DNA of 64,000 bases. It comes from Rossellomorea marisflavi. GTDB taxonomy: Bacteria; Bacillota; Bacilli; Bacillales; Bacillaceae_B. Shown piece after piece: positions 6,566 through 16,014 of the stretch. The notes below the pieces were generated by a model. It made no database searches and was not told the origin of the DNA. It saw nothing but the letters and a program-made list of their open reading frames with translations. The translations under genes and the position numbers were made by a program. The DNA is taken from assembly GCF_009806575.1 (NCBI RefSeq), contig NZ_CP047095.1, positions 662,001-726,000 on the forward strand, in the 5' to 3' direction. Each line of letters opens with the position of its first letter. The first letter of the stretch is position 1.

Positions 6566-9028
6566 ATGCTCTTCCCGTGGTACTTGATCAGAGAAAACAC
6601 GCTATCCTACAGCGATTTCGCACCACTCCGTTCCACTGAGCTCGTTGATTTTGTCACTGAATCCCATTTGCACCTGGAGTCGTTCCAGCGCATGAAGGAT
6701 GAAGTGGTGGCGGCACTTGAAGTCGACTTTCACGAAACGAAAGATCCCTCCCTCCTGAATGTGAAGCGGAAGGTCTTCAATCGGAAAGGCCTCAAGGAGG
6801 AAGAAGCCGTGACGGACGCCCTGGAGGAATACCGTCTGGTACGCGACTTCATCGAAGAAGATCGTGCTGCCGGTGAAGCGCTTTTCCAATTAACCGAGGC
6901 CAGTCACCGTAAACATCTGTGGACCCTCTTCAAAGAAAAGCCGGTCGTGACGAATCCGCTGCCCTTGGTGAATCATCAGATGCATCACAAGCTCGATAAG
7001 TTCCTGTCCACCCCGCCGGACACGCATAAATCAAAGGTGAAGAAAATCGATAGCACACTGCTTCGGATCGCCTCCCGTTCCACCTTCAAAACCAGTCCGT
7101 TCAGCTCATTCACGAGTATCGACCTGAAATCATTCACACCCCAACCAGAAGCTCCTGCACCCCATTATCAGATTGAATTGAATTATTACATATGGCAAAA
7201 AATCCTTCAGCTCATTGCCAACGATCCCGCCTTCATCCCTTATCTTTCGTACCTCTACTCCGGTAGGCATGAAGATGGAATCGTGGATTTCACTTCCCGG
7301 ATCGACTTGAACCGGGGGAAAATCTTTAACAACATCGAAAACCATTTTATCGCGAAGGACAATCCGATCTTCTCTGCCCTCTCCAACTTCAATCGTCCCA
7401 TCGCTTATGAAGAAGTCCTCTCCCTCCTTAAGCCTTTCACTTCAGAGGAGAAGGCGGAACGCTTCTTTGTTGATGGCCTTCTGAAGAAAGGGATCCTGTA
7501 TGCCGATTTTGAACTTGATGAGTACGCAAAGGATGTACGCGGGGATTTTTACAAGAAGCTCGGCTCCCTGCCTGAGCACCATAAGATCAATCTTGTCGTC
7601 GAGACGATGGAAGTGATCGACGGCCTGGTGGATGAATATCGGCGATCAGGGTGGAAGGAACGCTTCGGGATCTATTCCAAGATCATGGGTCGTCTTGCAA
7701 GGATCGAGGAAGCCTTCGGTTATACGTTCACAAAAGAAAATCTATTCTATGAGGACTATCTGGCACCAGCTAGCACCGATCTCGAACTGGATGAATCCTT
7801 CATCCGTGAGCTCGGCATCGTTCAGAAGCTTGCCATCCTGACGAGTATCCCGCTTCAGTTCAAGTATGAGTTCGCCCATAGGTTCCGCGAACGCTACAAA
7901 GGGAAGTCCATGGCCGTCAGGAAGAAAGAAGTGCGTGACTTGTATATGGAAGAAGTGATGAAATTCACGAACTGGACCGATATTTTGGCTGGTGTCGACG
8001 ATTTAAAATCACCTGGCGGACAGGTCATGGAGGAGATCAAGGGGGAGATCCGGGACCTTTTCCAAAAAGCAAAGCATGGGGACGGCCGACTCATCGGCGA
8101 TGAAATCCTTGCTCTGTACGATTCATTCATTGAGCGGACCGGATTTAGCAAAGAACATCTCTCTTCTACAGCACTCTTCCAGAAAACAGAGGATGGCTAT
8201 ATTCTGAACAAGCTTTATGCGGGGCATATGAAGCTGTTCACCCGCTATTTCCAATACAGCCCGTCGATCTATGGAGATTCCCTATTCAAGGAATATGTCG
8301 CACAGATGTGCCCGGATGTCCTTGAGATACGCGAGGGATTCGGTTTCAACGCGAATCGGCATGAGACGTTCCTGAACCAACGTCTCCTCATTCCGGGAAG
8401 CAAGACGAATCCAGCCGATGAAACGGCCCTCTGGAGTAACGATCTTCACTATCGCTACAACGAAGAGAGTGGGCTCATAGAGATTGTCGGAGAGGATGGC
8501 CCGCTTGAGATTGACTATATCGGAAGTCTTGTCGACTATATGATGCCCCCGAGCATCCGGATGCTTTCGACGGGGCTGACGCCGAGGTTCGATCCCGGTC
8601 TGGTGAAACTTTGGGAAATCCATGAGGAAACCCGGCCTGTGATCGATCACATCCCAAGGCTCCATCTTGGACATCTGGTGATCATGAGGGAGAAATGGCT
8701 CCTCGATACGTCACACTTCCTGCAGGAGGAAGAGGTGTACGATCATTACCGGAAGACGGTCACCCGCTTCAAGGAGCTCGGGTTGCCCCTTGAATTCTTC
8801 GTGAGCCGCATCGTGGACGCAGAGACCTACGACTTTGATAAATCGAATCGATCGGATATGAAACCTCAATATATGAATCTATTTTCCCCCTTGTTTTTCA
8901 AAGAATGGGTCAAGCTTCTGAAGGAAGAATCAAGATTGGTTGTGGAGGAGCTTTATCCGGCAGGCGGGGGCGAAAATCATAACATAGAATACCAGGTGGA
9001 GGTGAGCATGGATGAAAAGCCTGACTGA
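6566..9028 (+). CDS. LanB-type dehydratase, glutamylation domain (thiopeptide TbtB-like)
   Basis: About 820 residues, the size of stand-alone Lant_dehydr_N proteins of thiopeptide and goadsporin pathways, which transfer glutamate from Glu-tRNA to Ser/Thr side chains before elimination. The family motif is visible as RSTFKTSPFSSFTS at residues 171-184. There is no C-terminal SpaB_C elimination domain; that activity must come from the separate proteins encoded at 9012 and 14403. The start is uncertain: ATG 6566 has GGAG 13 nt upstream, while an in-frame GTG at 6554 has no ribosome site. The gene's end overlaps the next start by 17 nt, implying translational coupling. Confidence 0.85.
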   Translation: MLFPWYLIRENTLSYSDFAPLRSTELVDFVTESHLHLESFQRMKDEVVAALEVDFHETKDPSLLNVKRKVFNRKGLKEEEAVTDALEEYRLVRDFIEEDRAAGEALFQLTEASHRKHLWTLFKEKPVVTNPLPLVNHQMHHKLDKFLSTPPDTHKSKVKKIDSTLLRIASRSTFKTSPFSSFTSIDLKSFTPQPEAPAPHYQIELNYYIWQKILQLIANDPAFIPYLSYLYSGRHEDGIVDFTSRIDLNRGKIFNNIENHFIAKDNPIFSALSNFNRPIAYEEVLSLLKPFTSEEKAERFFVDGLLKKGILYADFELDEYAKDVRGDFYKKLGSLPEHHKINLVVETMEVIDGLVDEYRRSGWKERFGIYSKIMGRLARIEEAFGYTFTKENLFYEDYLAPASTDLELDESFIRELGIVQKLAILTSIPLQFKYEFAHRFRERYKGKSMAVRKKEVRDLYMEEVMKFTNWTDILAGVDDLKSPGGQVMEEIKGEIRDLFQKAKHGDGRLIGDEILALYDSFIERTGFSKEHLSSTALFQKTEDGYILNKLYAGHMKLFTRYFQYSPSIYGDSLFKEYVAQMCPDVLEIREGFGFNANRHETFLNQRLLIPGSKTNPADETALWSNDLHYRYNEESGLIEIVGEDGPLEIDYIGSLVDYMMPPSIRMLSTGLTPRFDPGLVKLWEIHEETRPVIDHIPRLHLGHLVIMREKWLLDTSHFLQEEEVYDHYRKTVTRFKELGLPLEFFVSRIVDAETYDFDKSNRSDMKPQYMNLFSPLFFKEWVKLLKEESRLVVEELYPAGGGENHNIEYQVEVSMDEKPD

Positions 9029-10102
9029 TTTGACGGAAATCCGCTTGTTCTTCTTCGGGAGTGAGGAGCAGAAGAAGAAGGTGTATGTCGACTGGGTGAT
9101 TCCTTACTTCATGGAACTCGGTGTCCCCTTCCATGCCGAGCGTGACTGGTTCGGGGTCCGAACTATAGGGTCGTGCTGGAGGGGGATGTGAACCTGGGAG
9201 ACGTAAAGTCCCGTTTCTGTTCCCACTGCAATAGGGAACATGGAGAAATCGACGAAGGGGAGATCCTTCGCAATCTGGCAGCCTATCAAAAGAACACGGC
9301 AGTGGTTGCAGGGATGGAGAGACGCGAGCATCGCGACGTGAGCCATCTCAATCATCTTGAGGTAGAGGCCGGCACCATCCCGGAGTCCTATGTGAAGAAG
9401 AGGTTCCACTCATTCCTTCACTTGAAGGTCCATACCGAAGCCCTATTCAAGATGCAGGCCTTCATCAATCGCCACCTGTCACAGTGGAGAGGGATGGATC
9501 AGACGGCGAAGATCAGCCATACCGCCCGCTTCTTCAGGGATGTGCTCCCTTACTCGCGCTTTGAGGAGAAATACGCGGTTCTCGTATATGTATCCAATAT
9601 CGAGGGGGTCCTCGCCATTGCTGAATCCATGAAGAAAAAGCAGGCATACATAAACACCTACGAGCGGGTGTACGACGTATTGAACCCCCGGGAGCTTTTT
9701 GCAGGAAGGGACTACGAAGAAGCATTCGGCACGGATTGGAGCGAGACGATCGGAAGCATCGACTCCTTGATCACGGCCAATCTTGAAGGTCTGGCAGGCG
9801 AAGAGGAAGGATATTATTCCCACCGTGAGCAGCGGGAGCTCCTTTATCAAAACATCCGGGAGATCGGGAGTGGATTCCATGATGAACTCATGGCGAGGAA
9901 TATCGAGGGACTCCTCGACCACGAAGAGCATGCCCGCTTCAAGTATTTAATAAACGTGGTCTATAAGTTCATCCATATGATCGGCGTCTCCTTCAATGAG
10001 AAGAACGTGGCCTGCTATATCGTGAGCCGGTTCATCCTTGAGGAGAACGGGACCACATGGGACGAGATCCTCAAAGAAAGGGGAGAGTCCTTTGTTCCTT
10101 AA
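9012..10102 (+). CDS. SpaB_C/thiopeptide-type maturation enzyme, split by a 1-nt frameshift
   Basis: ATG 9012 has GGAGG 9 nt upstream and reads a convincing N-terminus (KSLTDLTEIRLFFFG ... HAERDWFG), then stops at 9191. The remaining 310 codons are in the +1 frame from about 9153, with no ribosome site of their own; a GTG at 9173 opens that part. Adding one G to the run at 9153-9156 joins the halves and restores RDWFGGPNYRVVL, the Arg...Gly-Gly-Pro signature that the paralogous enzyme at 14403 shows as RYWQGGPHIRFRF. The repaired protein would be about 363 residues, fitting glutamate elimination or [4+2] pyridine synthesis. Either the gene is inactive or the base was lost in sequencing. It lies in a tightly coupled gene run. 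Confidence 0.75.
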
Positions 10103-11585
10103 AACGAGAACGAATTTCTTCCCGTCATTTGATGAGAGTTCAGATGTGCTTCATATCCAGAAGAATGACACGCTTCAGAAGGTGAGGATGGAAAAGGGGC
10201 TGTATGAAGAGTTCCTTGGGATCCTGGGGGAGTTCAACGGCGGTTCCTCCGCAGATCTGGACGGGAAGTCCACAGACTATAAAAGGGTGCTCAAGTTCTG
10301 TCTCAACCAGGGGCTCCTTGATCAACCCTTGCACGACAATGAGCCTTTCCTTCTTCGTTACGTGGAGAACGCCTATGACGACTACAGGGCGGTGTGGGAT
10401 AAGATCGTCTCGACCCCGGTCGATGTGATCGATGCGCCACCATCCATTTCCAGGCTTCTCAACGAGAACGGTCTGCAGACAGGCGAAGGGGAAAAACGGA
10501 CCATACGCTGGATCGATGGAGACGGTCATGCAGACCCCGGGGATTTTGTCATTCTTCATGACAATGGTCATCATGCTTTCTTCATTCATGAGAATGAAGG
10601 CGATCTTCACCTAGCTAAGGGCCTCGTAAAGAGAGAGCGGAGCGGGGGTCCGTTGGAACTGGGAAAACGGGTTGCAGGTGTAAGGGCACTGGCGGAATGG
10701 GTCAAGTATATCGTGAATCCCCATCGCAAGAAGTTCGTGCACGTCCTGTATGACACCGGTGAGTCTGCCGTCATGGGGAAAGCCGATGTCACCTCGACCC
10801 TCCCGCTGTATGAGAGGACGTTCCTGGACGTGGATCCCGACCTTTCCTTCATCCAAAAGCTTGAAGGGCGGTGGACGAGCTTTCATTCCCTGGATGTGTC
10901 CATCAATGAGGGAGACCCGGAATTTCCCGTTCACCTCCATGTGGCCCCGTATGAAATCCGTTTCCAGGACTTTACGCATCGAAGCATCGACTATGAGTAT
11001 AAAGATGCGGCCATCCACGCCCTGACAAGGGGAATCGAAGGGTATCTGGGCAGCATCGATGACAGTGGGTGGGTAGCAGACTACTCAAAGGAGCGATTTT
11101 ATATCAGGGGGATGATCCCTTTCCTCGGTAAGACAGGGGAATTCGTCGAACTTGCTCCGTTGCCGGCACGATATGAAGAACGCATCGGTTCGATCTTGAC
11201 ACAAACGGACTCAATCAATAAGATCGCGGTCATCCTTGAGACACTGTTCCGAGAAGATGTCTTCGTCTTATACCTGGTGGACCAAGACCGCCGGGTGCTC
11301 TACAAAGGTACGGCGGAGATCGAGCTTGGCAGGGAACTGAGTCGGGCGCTTGCATGGGTGACCGGTCATCTGCTCAATGGTCTTGAAGTTTGTGAAGGGA
11401 CGCTGGATGCTGTGGTCAGAACGATCCCTTTCCCCCTAGAACAGAAGCCCCCATCCCATATCCATACAGAGCTGACCCGTGAGCTTTCGGACATCCCGAT
11501 CACGGAATCGGCATGGATCTACCAGGGCGAAGTGGAAGACGCAGGGCTTTATGTCGGAAAGTTTGAAAGGGGGGATGCGGGATGA
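10092..11585 (+). CDS. RRE/E1-like azoline partner protein
   Basis: A 497-residue protein. I choose TTG 10092 because GGGGAGAG lies 6 nt upstream and the resulting N-terminus (MFLKTRTNFFPSF) makes sense; this overlaps the preceding gene by 11 nt. Residues about 15-75 (VLHIQKND ... FCLNQGLLDQ) look like the winged-helix RiPP recognition element found in PqqD and in ThiF-like partners of cyclodehydratases. The rest is mixed alpha/beta without a clear catalytic motif. The place directly before YcaO and the size fit the thiopeptide TbtF/TclI-type or ocin-ThiF-like partner that binds the leader. Sequence similarity is weak, so the call rests on fold pattern and context. Confidence 0.55.
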   Translation: MFLKTRTNFFPSFDESSDVLHIQKNDTLQKVRMEKGLYEEFLGILGEFNGGSSADLDGKSTDYKRVLKFCLNQGLLDQPLHDNEPFLLRYVENAYDDYRAVWDKIVSTPVDVIDAPPSISRLLNENGLQTGEGEKRTIRWIDGDGHADPGDFVILHDNGHHAFFIHENEGDLHLAKGLVKRERSGGPLELGKRVAGVRALAEWVKYIVNPHRKKFVHVLYDTGESAVMGKADVTSTLPLYERTFLDVDPDLSFIQKLEGRWTSFHSLDVSINEGDPEFPVHLHVAPYEIRFQDFTHRSIDYEYKDAAIHALTRGIEGYLGSIDDSGWVADYSKERFYIRGMIPFLGKTGEFVELAPLPARYEERIGSILTQTDSINKIAVILETLFREDVFVLYLVDQDRRVLYKGTAEIELGRELSRALAWVTGHLLNGLEVCEGTLDAVVRTIPFPLEQKPPSHIHTELTRELSDIPITESAWIYQGEVEDAGLYVGKFERGDAG

Positions 11586-13207
11586 CGGTCACAACTGAAA
11601 CCGGGCTTCCCATCATGGACCGAAGCAGCCATCTTTTCGTAGGGCCGTGGAAAAAGGAGCGCGGACACGCCTGCTTTACCTGCTTCACCTCATATCTTAC
11701 CTCAAACGGAAGTAACCTTGCTTCGATCCTTGACCATGAGCTGAGAGGACCTGGTGAAAGGGATTGTGAGATCGACCTCGATGGAGTGGATCTCCATTCA
11801 TTCATCAATCGCGTCCTCGTCATCGATAAGCGGTCGTGGTCGGTGACTTGGAAGAAATTCCGCAAGAATCCGTTCTGTCCCGAGTGCGGGGTGGAATGGG
11901 AGGAAGAGCGGAAAACGGAGCTTCATCTGACAGACGAACCCCATTTCAGGGTGAAATCAGGAAGGGAGATCTCACAGCTTCTGAAACGGTATGAAGATGA
12001 ACTGATAGATGCTGATACGGGAGTCGGTAAGGCACTCTTCCGCGATGCAGAATCGAATATCATCCCCATGTACGCCATCGAAGCGAACATCCATGATCGG
12101 ACGTTCTATTCATATGGGCGCACGACGGGGATCGCGGAATCAAGGAATGCAGCCATCCTTGAGCTCCTTGAACGGTATTCAAGCATGGTTCCGAGATTCA
12201 AGGCACCCATCATTGCCTCCTATGAAGAGTTGGTGGCACAGAAGAAAAAGGTGGTGCCGCCCGGGCGTTACATCCTGCGCAAGCCCCTTGATCCCGACCT
12301 CAAGCTCCACTGGACGAGCTGCCAGGAGGTCGGGACCGGAGAGGCATTCTTGATCCCGGAGCAGATGATGTACTTCGATAATCAGCTCCTGAGGGGTGAA
12401 ACCCGCTTCCTATACGAGACGTCCAATGGGACTGCCCTTGGTGGGAGTGTGGAAGAGGCGTTGGTGTATGCGATCCTCGAGGCGGTGGAGCGGGATTGCT
12501 TCCTCGTCCACTGGTATACGAAGCGCCTTCCACGGATCATTAATCAGGAAAGCCTGGCGAGTCCCCATGTGAAAGGGATCCTCCGTACGCTTGATCAGCT
12601 CGGATACGAGACATACTTATTCGACATCACCCTCGAGACAGAGGTCCCAGCCGTATGGGTCCTGCTCCGGAACACTGATCCAGATGGGCAGCTTCATCTC
12701 TACAATGCCGCAGGCTCACACTTCGATCCCGAAGCAGCGATTTTCGCGGCCCTTGTGGAAGCGGGTACCTCGGTCATCGTGTATGAAGAGAAGCTCCGAG
12801 CTGAAAAGCCGGGCCTCTCCCACCTGATCGGCAGCCCGGAAAACGTCACCCACATGGAGGATCACGTGAACTACTATGCCTTCAGGGAGAACAGCGGTGC
12901 ATTCGACTATCTCTTCGATCGGATGGCCGATCTTGAGCGCATCCGTGTGGAGGAGATGGCTCCGCGTTTCCCGTTCTCATTTAAAGGAATCGTCGAGAAG
13001 GTAATGGAGCACCATCCCCGGGTGTATTTCACCGACATGGGGAATGAACTCATCGATGAGATGGGGCTTTCGGTGGTGAAGGTGTTCATCCCGTCCCTGC
13101 AGCCCATGACATTCGGGAAGCAGAACGAGAGGCTGAATATGGAACGATTGGAAGCGTGGAGTGAAGGAGAGGTGGAGGTAGGATGCGAACCGCACCCCTT
13201 CCCGTAG
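11582..13207 (+). CDS. YcaO-domain azoline-forming cyclodehydratase
   Basis: A 541-residue YcaO protein whose start overlaps the previous stop (ATGA). YcaO enzymes use ATP to phosphorylate the amide backbone and cyclise Cys, Ser or Thr to azolines. The N-terminal 105 residues carry a tetracysteine likely to bind zinc (C31/C34 and C99/C102, the ends of an E1-like domain). The ATP-binding YcaO core shows SNGTALGGSVEEA and ILEAVERD. The protein ends in EPHPFP, the PxPxP C-terminal motif known to be needed for azoline-forming YcaO enzymes. Seven closely packed core Cys residues in each precursor are the obvious substrates. The gene overlaps the next by 25 nt. Confidence 0.92.
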   Translation: MTVTTETGLPIMDRSSHLFVGPWKKERGHACFTCFTSYLTSNGSNLASILDHELRGPGERDCEIDLDGVDLHSFINRVLVIDKRSWSVTWKKFRKNPFCPECGVEWEEERKTELHLTDEPHFRVKSGREISQLLKRYEDELIDADTGVGKALFRDAESNIIPMYAIEANIHDRTFYSYGRTTGIAESRNAAILELLERYSSMVPRFKAPIIASYEELVAQKKKVVPPGRYILRKPLDPDLKLHWTSCQEVGTGEAFLIPEQMMYFDNQLLRGETRFLYETSNGTALGGSVEEALVYAILEAVERDCFLVHWYTKRLPRIINQESLASPHVKGILRTLDQLGYETYLFDITLETEVPAVWVLLRNTDPDGQLHLYNAAGSHFDPEAAIFAALVEAGTSVIVYEEKLRAEKPGLSHLIGSPENVTHMEDHVNYYAFRENSGAFDYLFDRMADLERIRVEEMAPRFPFSFKGIVEKVMEHHPRVYFTDMGNELIDEMGLSVVKVFIPSLQPMTFGKQNERLNMERLEAWSEGEVEVGCEPHPFP

Positions 13208-14397
13208 TCGATCCCTTTCCTTATTTTACGGAGGAGCGATACGAACGCAACCGGTATGCCTATTCGATGAGAAGGATGCCGACAACCACTGTCTTGGAAT
13301 ATCGGGACGGGGTGAACGTACCGGCAGAAGCGGCGGAGTGGATCAGGAGGACGTTTGCCTATACTTCTTATGATCCCCTCAGTCCATATCCTTTCAGTAA
13401 ATCCGTTCCTTCTCCAAGGGGCATCCATCCATTCGTACCGGTTTTCTCTGCTGGCGGAAACCGATACGTCTACGACGCAGGCCGGGACCGTTTCGCCTTC
13501 GTTGGGCGTGGCGGAAGCGAGAATCGGTTCTCCCTTTGCATCGACCTGTTCAGGGTGTGCGGGGTATATGGTGAGTTTGGATTCCCACTGGCCCTGATGG
13601 AGTGCGGTCACATACTTGCCGACCTTTATCCAGCAGTGAAAAGAGGGCGATTTACCTTCAGGAACCATAATGAAATGCATCCCCTCGCCCCGTTCCGGAA
13701 AGGAGACCTCATCGAATTCTATGAAGGGGAGCTGCCGGTTTCCATCGAAGCCGGATGGGACGATATCGGTGAAGACGGGGTCGGCATCCAAGATAACTTC
13801 GTTCAAGAGCTTCATTTTCTTGGAATGGAGCGATGGATGTCCCGAGCGGCGTCAGTCACCCCTTCCATCCCGGCACTTCCCGGAACCATGGAAGGGAGGG
13901 GAAGGGGCGCCCGGACATCCTTCAACGGAAGGCTGGGTCTGTTCGCCCGCCCCTCTGTCATGGAAGGGAGGACGTTTGCCAGGCTGCTCGAGATAGCCGG
14001 ACGCTATGAGGCGCTGTCGATGACATTCTTTGTGCAGTCGGTTGATGGTATGGAGAAAGGGGTCTATCGAATGGAATCTGGCGGACCGAAGAGGATGGGA
14101 GGGTTCGAGAGTCTGAATGATCTTTTCTATGAAGGGAAACGGTCGATGAACCTGGATGGTCTGCCCCTTGCCATCATCTTATCTGTCCGAAACGGTGAGT
14201 TGGCTTCATTCATCCACGCCCATGTCCTCGCCGGTATGTGCGTGCAGGAGATGTCTGCTGCCTTTTCCGGAGAAGGGCACTTCACCCGCCCGTTCAAAAA
14301 TATCAATGACGCATACTTGAAGCAAACAGGGGAGTCGAAGCTATATGGATGCCTATTCGGATCCGGAACTTCCGCTACCCGGCAATCATGGAGGTGA
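13183..14397 (+). CDS. Divergent nitroreductase-fold (SagB/McbC-like) protein
   Basis: A 404-residue protein with a strong ribosome site (GGTGGAGGTAGG). The segment YGEFGFPLALMECGHILADL (about 127-146) lines up with the YG-RGYR-LLEAGH-AQNL signature of SagB-type dehydrogenases, and the C-terminal part (HAHVLAGMCVQEMSAAF ... LYGCLFG) has the shape of the same fold again. Flavin-binding Arg residues typical of active members are not obvious, so this may be a structural partner of the compact SagB enzyme at 15245 or a second oxidase. It is encoded between the YcaO and the second SpaB_C gene in the same operon. Function is inferred only. Confidence 0.5.
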   Translation: MRTAPLPVVDPFPYFTEERYERNRYAYSMRRMPTTTVLEYRDGVNVPAEAAEWIRRTFAYTSYDPLSPYPFSKSVPSPRGIHPFVPVFSAGGNRYVYDAGRDRFAFVGRGGSENRFSLCIDLFRVCGVYGEFGFPLALMECGHILADLYPAVKRGRFTFRNHNEMHPLAPFRKGDLIEFYEGELPVSIEAGWDDIGEDGVGIQDNFVQELHFLGMERWMSRAASVTPSIPALPGTMEGRGRGARTSFNGRLGLFARPSVMEGRTFARLLEIAGRYEALSMTFFVQSVDGMEKGVYRMESGGPKRMGGFESLNDLFYEGKRSMNLDGLPLAIILSVRNGELASFIHAHVLAGMCVQEMSAAFSGEGHFTRPFKNINDAYLKQTGESKLYGCLFGSGTSATRQSWR

Positions 14398-14402
14398 ATC
14401 TA

Positions 14403-15248
14403 GTGAACTGGCATTCTTATCATATCTTCATCCATGACATGAGTGAGCATGATCGATTCCTTCAGCAGGTGGTGCGTGGAATCGTGGATGATACGCACGT
14501 CTCTTCCTTCTTTTTCATCCGTTACTGGCAAGGTGGTCCCCATATCCGTTTCCGTTTCCAATCAGAGCATGCAAACGATGTGATCAGCGAGCTGAAGCAG
14601 CGGTGCCGTGCATTTTTCCGGGACTACCAGCCCCCTTTCACACTGGAAAGGGAAGCCTTCTACAGCCGTCAACTCTTTGATGGCACGGTGCCGGATGATG
14701 CGGAGCTTTATTGGATGGAAGACGGGGCAATAAAGGAAATCCCCTACGAACCCGAGCTTGAGCGGTATGGTGGGGAAGACGTGATGGCAGAATCGGAGGC
14801 CATCTTTCATCAAAGCAGCCTGCTGGCCCTCAAGCATTTGGAAGGCATTGCGGGTCCTGCGATACCTAAGCGGCTGCTCCTGGCATGCGACTTTTTCATC
14901 GACATGCTCAGGGCTTTGACAGAGGAAGAGGGACATGAGCTCATCCGTCGGTACAATGCCTTCTGGTCCCGATTCGATCAAGGAAGCATCGATCCAGTAC
15001 AGAGGGAGCGGTTCCGCACCCTGTACTGGAAGCAGCGGGCCATGGGCGGGCAGAGTGGTTCTCTGGAGCTGGATAGGATCAGCCAGATCGTGGAGGGGAT
15101 CAACGGAAAGGGAAAGCGGAATCTTCTCCCGTATTTGATCTTCTCACACATCCACATGTATAACAATCGGATCGGCCTGCCGCCGAATCTGGAGAGCACC
15201 GTGGCGATGATCGCGGGAAGTGAGAAAGAAGGAGCGGTTGCGAAGTGA
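14403..15248 (+). CDS. SpaB_C/thiopeptide-type bacteriocin biosynthesis enzyme
   Basis: A 281-residue protein starting at GTG 14403, with GGAGGTGAA 7 nt upstream and only 5 nt after the previous stop. The N-terminus (NWHSYHIFIHD) and the Arg-Gly-Gly-Pro-His signature RYWQGGPHIRFRF near residues 40-52 are typical of the stand-alone LanB C-terminal family. Members either eliminate glutamate from glutamylated Ser/Thr (TbtC) or catalyse the [4+2] cycloaddition that makes the thiopeptide pyridine (TbtD/TclM). Its size is closer to the eliminating type. With the protein at 9012 it would give the two activities expected in a pyritide pathway; which is which cannot be settled by eye. Confidence 0.85.
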   Translation: MNWHSYHIFIHDMSEHDRFLQQVVRGIVDDTHVSSFFFIRYWQGGPHIRFRFQSEHANDVISELKQRCRAFFRDYQPPFTLEREAFYSRQLFDGTVPDDAELYWMEDGAIKEIPYEPELERYGGEDVMAESEAIFHQSSLLALKHLEGIAGPAIPKRLLLACDFFIDMLRALTEEEGHELIRRYNAFWSRFDQGSIDPVQRERFRTLYWKQRAMGGQSGSLELDRISQIVEGINGKGKRNLLPYLIFSHIHMYNNRIGLPPNLESTVAMIAGSEKEGAVAK

Positions 15249-16012
15249 AGTGGGATTTTACATTCAGTGCAGGGGATACAACACAGCGATACCGGAATTA
15301 CCATCGGTCGTCAAGTCATGCTCCGCTCATGCAGATGAGGAAGGCGCCAAGGCGGGAATACGAGGTCCGGGACCTTGATTCGAAGGGAAAGCGTGTCAAA
15401 TGGCATATGGACCCGGGACGATTTGATCAGGCAGGAGGAAAAACCTTTGCCGAAGTGATGAAAAACAGGAGGACATCATGGAATTTCGGCGAAAGGGATG
15501 TAACAGAAGAAGAACTGAAGGAGCTCCTGCTATTCAGCTTCGGTATCAGCGAGCCTTTGGAAAAAAAGCGTACCTACCCTTCCGGCGGCCAGTTCTATTC
15601 CCTGGAAATCTACCTGCTTCCGACCATCCGTTCCGTGGCATCAGGGCTTCTCGAGGAAAAAGTGTACAAGCTCAATGTGAATGAAGGGACGCTCGTGGAA
15701 ATGGAGGATCTCGATCTGGCGAAGCTTCCCCTGCTGAGCGCTTCCACGGACGTCGGATTCTTCTCATTGAAGGAAGCCCAGTGCGTCGTCGTACTGGTGG
15801 GCAATGATAGTGATCTATCGGTAAAGTACATGGATCTTTCATACAGGATCATGCTTCTCGAAGCCGGCCACATGGCACAAAATTTCCTTCTCACCTGTAC
15901 CAGCCTCGGTCTCTCGTCCGTGCCGCTGGGAGGGTTCCATGAAGGGGAAATTAAAAATATGCTGCAGCTCACGGACGACAAGATGGTGCTGTATACGCTA
16001 CTAGGAGGATGA
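15245..16012 (+). CDS. SagB-type azoline dehydrogenase
   Basis: A 255-residue flavin-dependent enzyme of the SagB/McbC nitroreductase family, which oxidises thiazolines and oxazolines to the aromatic azoles. The start GTG overlaps the previous stop (GTGA). Recognisable family segments are SGGQFYSLEIYL (about 100-111), the EAGHMAQNFLLTCTSLGLSSVPLGGF-like helix and loop near 200-225 (here quoted only in part: GHMAQNFLLT, GLSSVPLGGF), and the LYTLLGG end. It is shorter than many SagB proteins because it lacks an N-terminal extension. It lies between the second SpaB_C gene and the ThiF-like gene. Confidence 0.88.
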   Translation: MKWDFTFSAGDTTQRYRNYHRSSSHAPLMQMRKAPRREYEVRDLDSKGKRVKWHMDPGRFDQAGGKTFAEVMKNRRTSWNFGERDVTEEELKELLLFSFGISEPLEKKRTYPSGGQFYSLEIYLLPTIRSVASGLLEEKVYKLNVNEGTLVEMEDLDLAKLPLLSASTDVGFFSLKEAQCVVVLVGNDSDLSVKYMDLSYRIMLLEAGHMAQNFLLTCTSLGLSSVPLGGFHEGEIKNMLQLTDDKMVLYTLLGG

Positions 16013-16014
16013 CG

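Noticed and set aside
6391..6639. An 82-codon open frame between the precursors and the dehydratase
   Set aside because: It starts inside the hairpin at 6396, has no ribosome site, overlaps the dehydratase start by 70-85 nt, and its product shows no recognisable pattern.
9479..9931. A 150-codon minus-strand frame within the frameshifted SpaB_C gene
   Set aside because: It is antisense to a clearly coding frame, with no ribosome site or domain; a shadow of codon bias.
12907..13815. A 302-codon minus-strand frame across YcaO and the nitroreductase-like gene
   Set aside because: It spans two real genes on the other strand, and the composition is typical of an antisense shadow.
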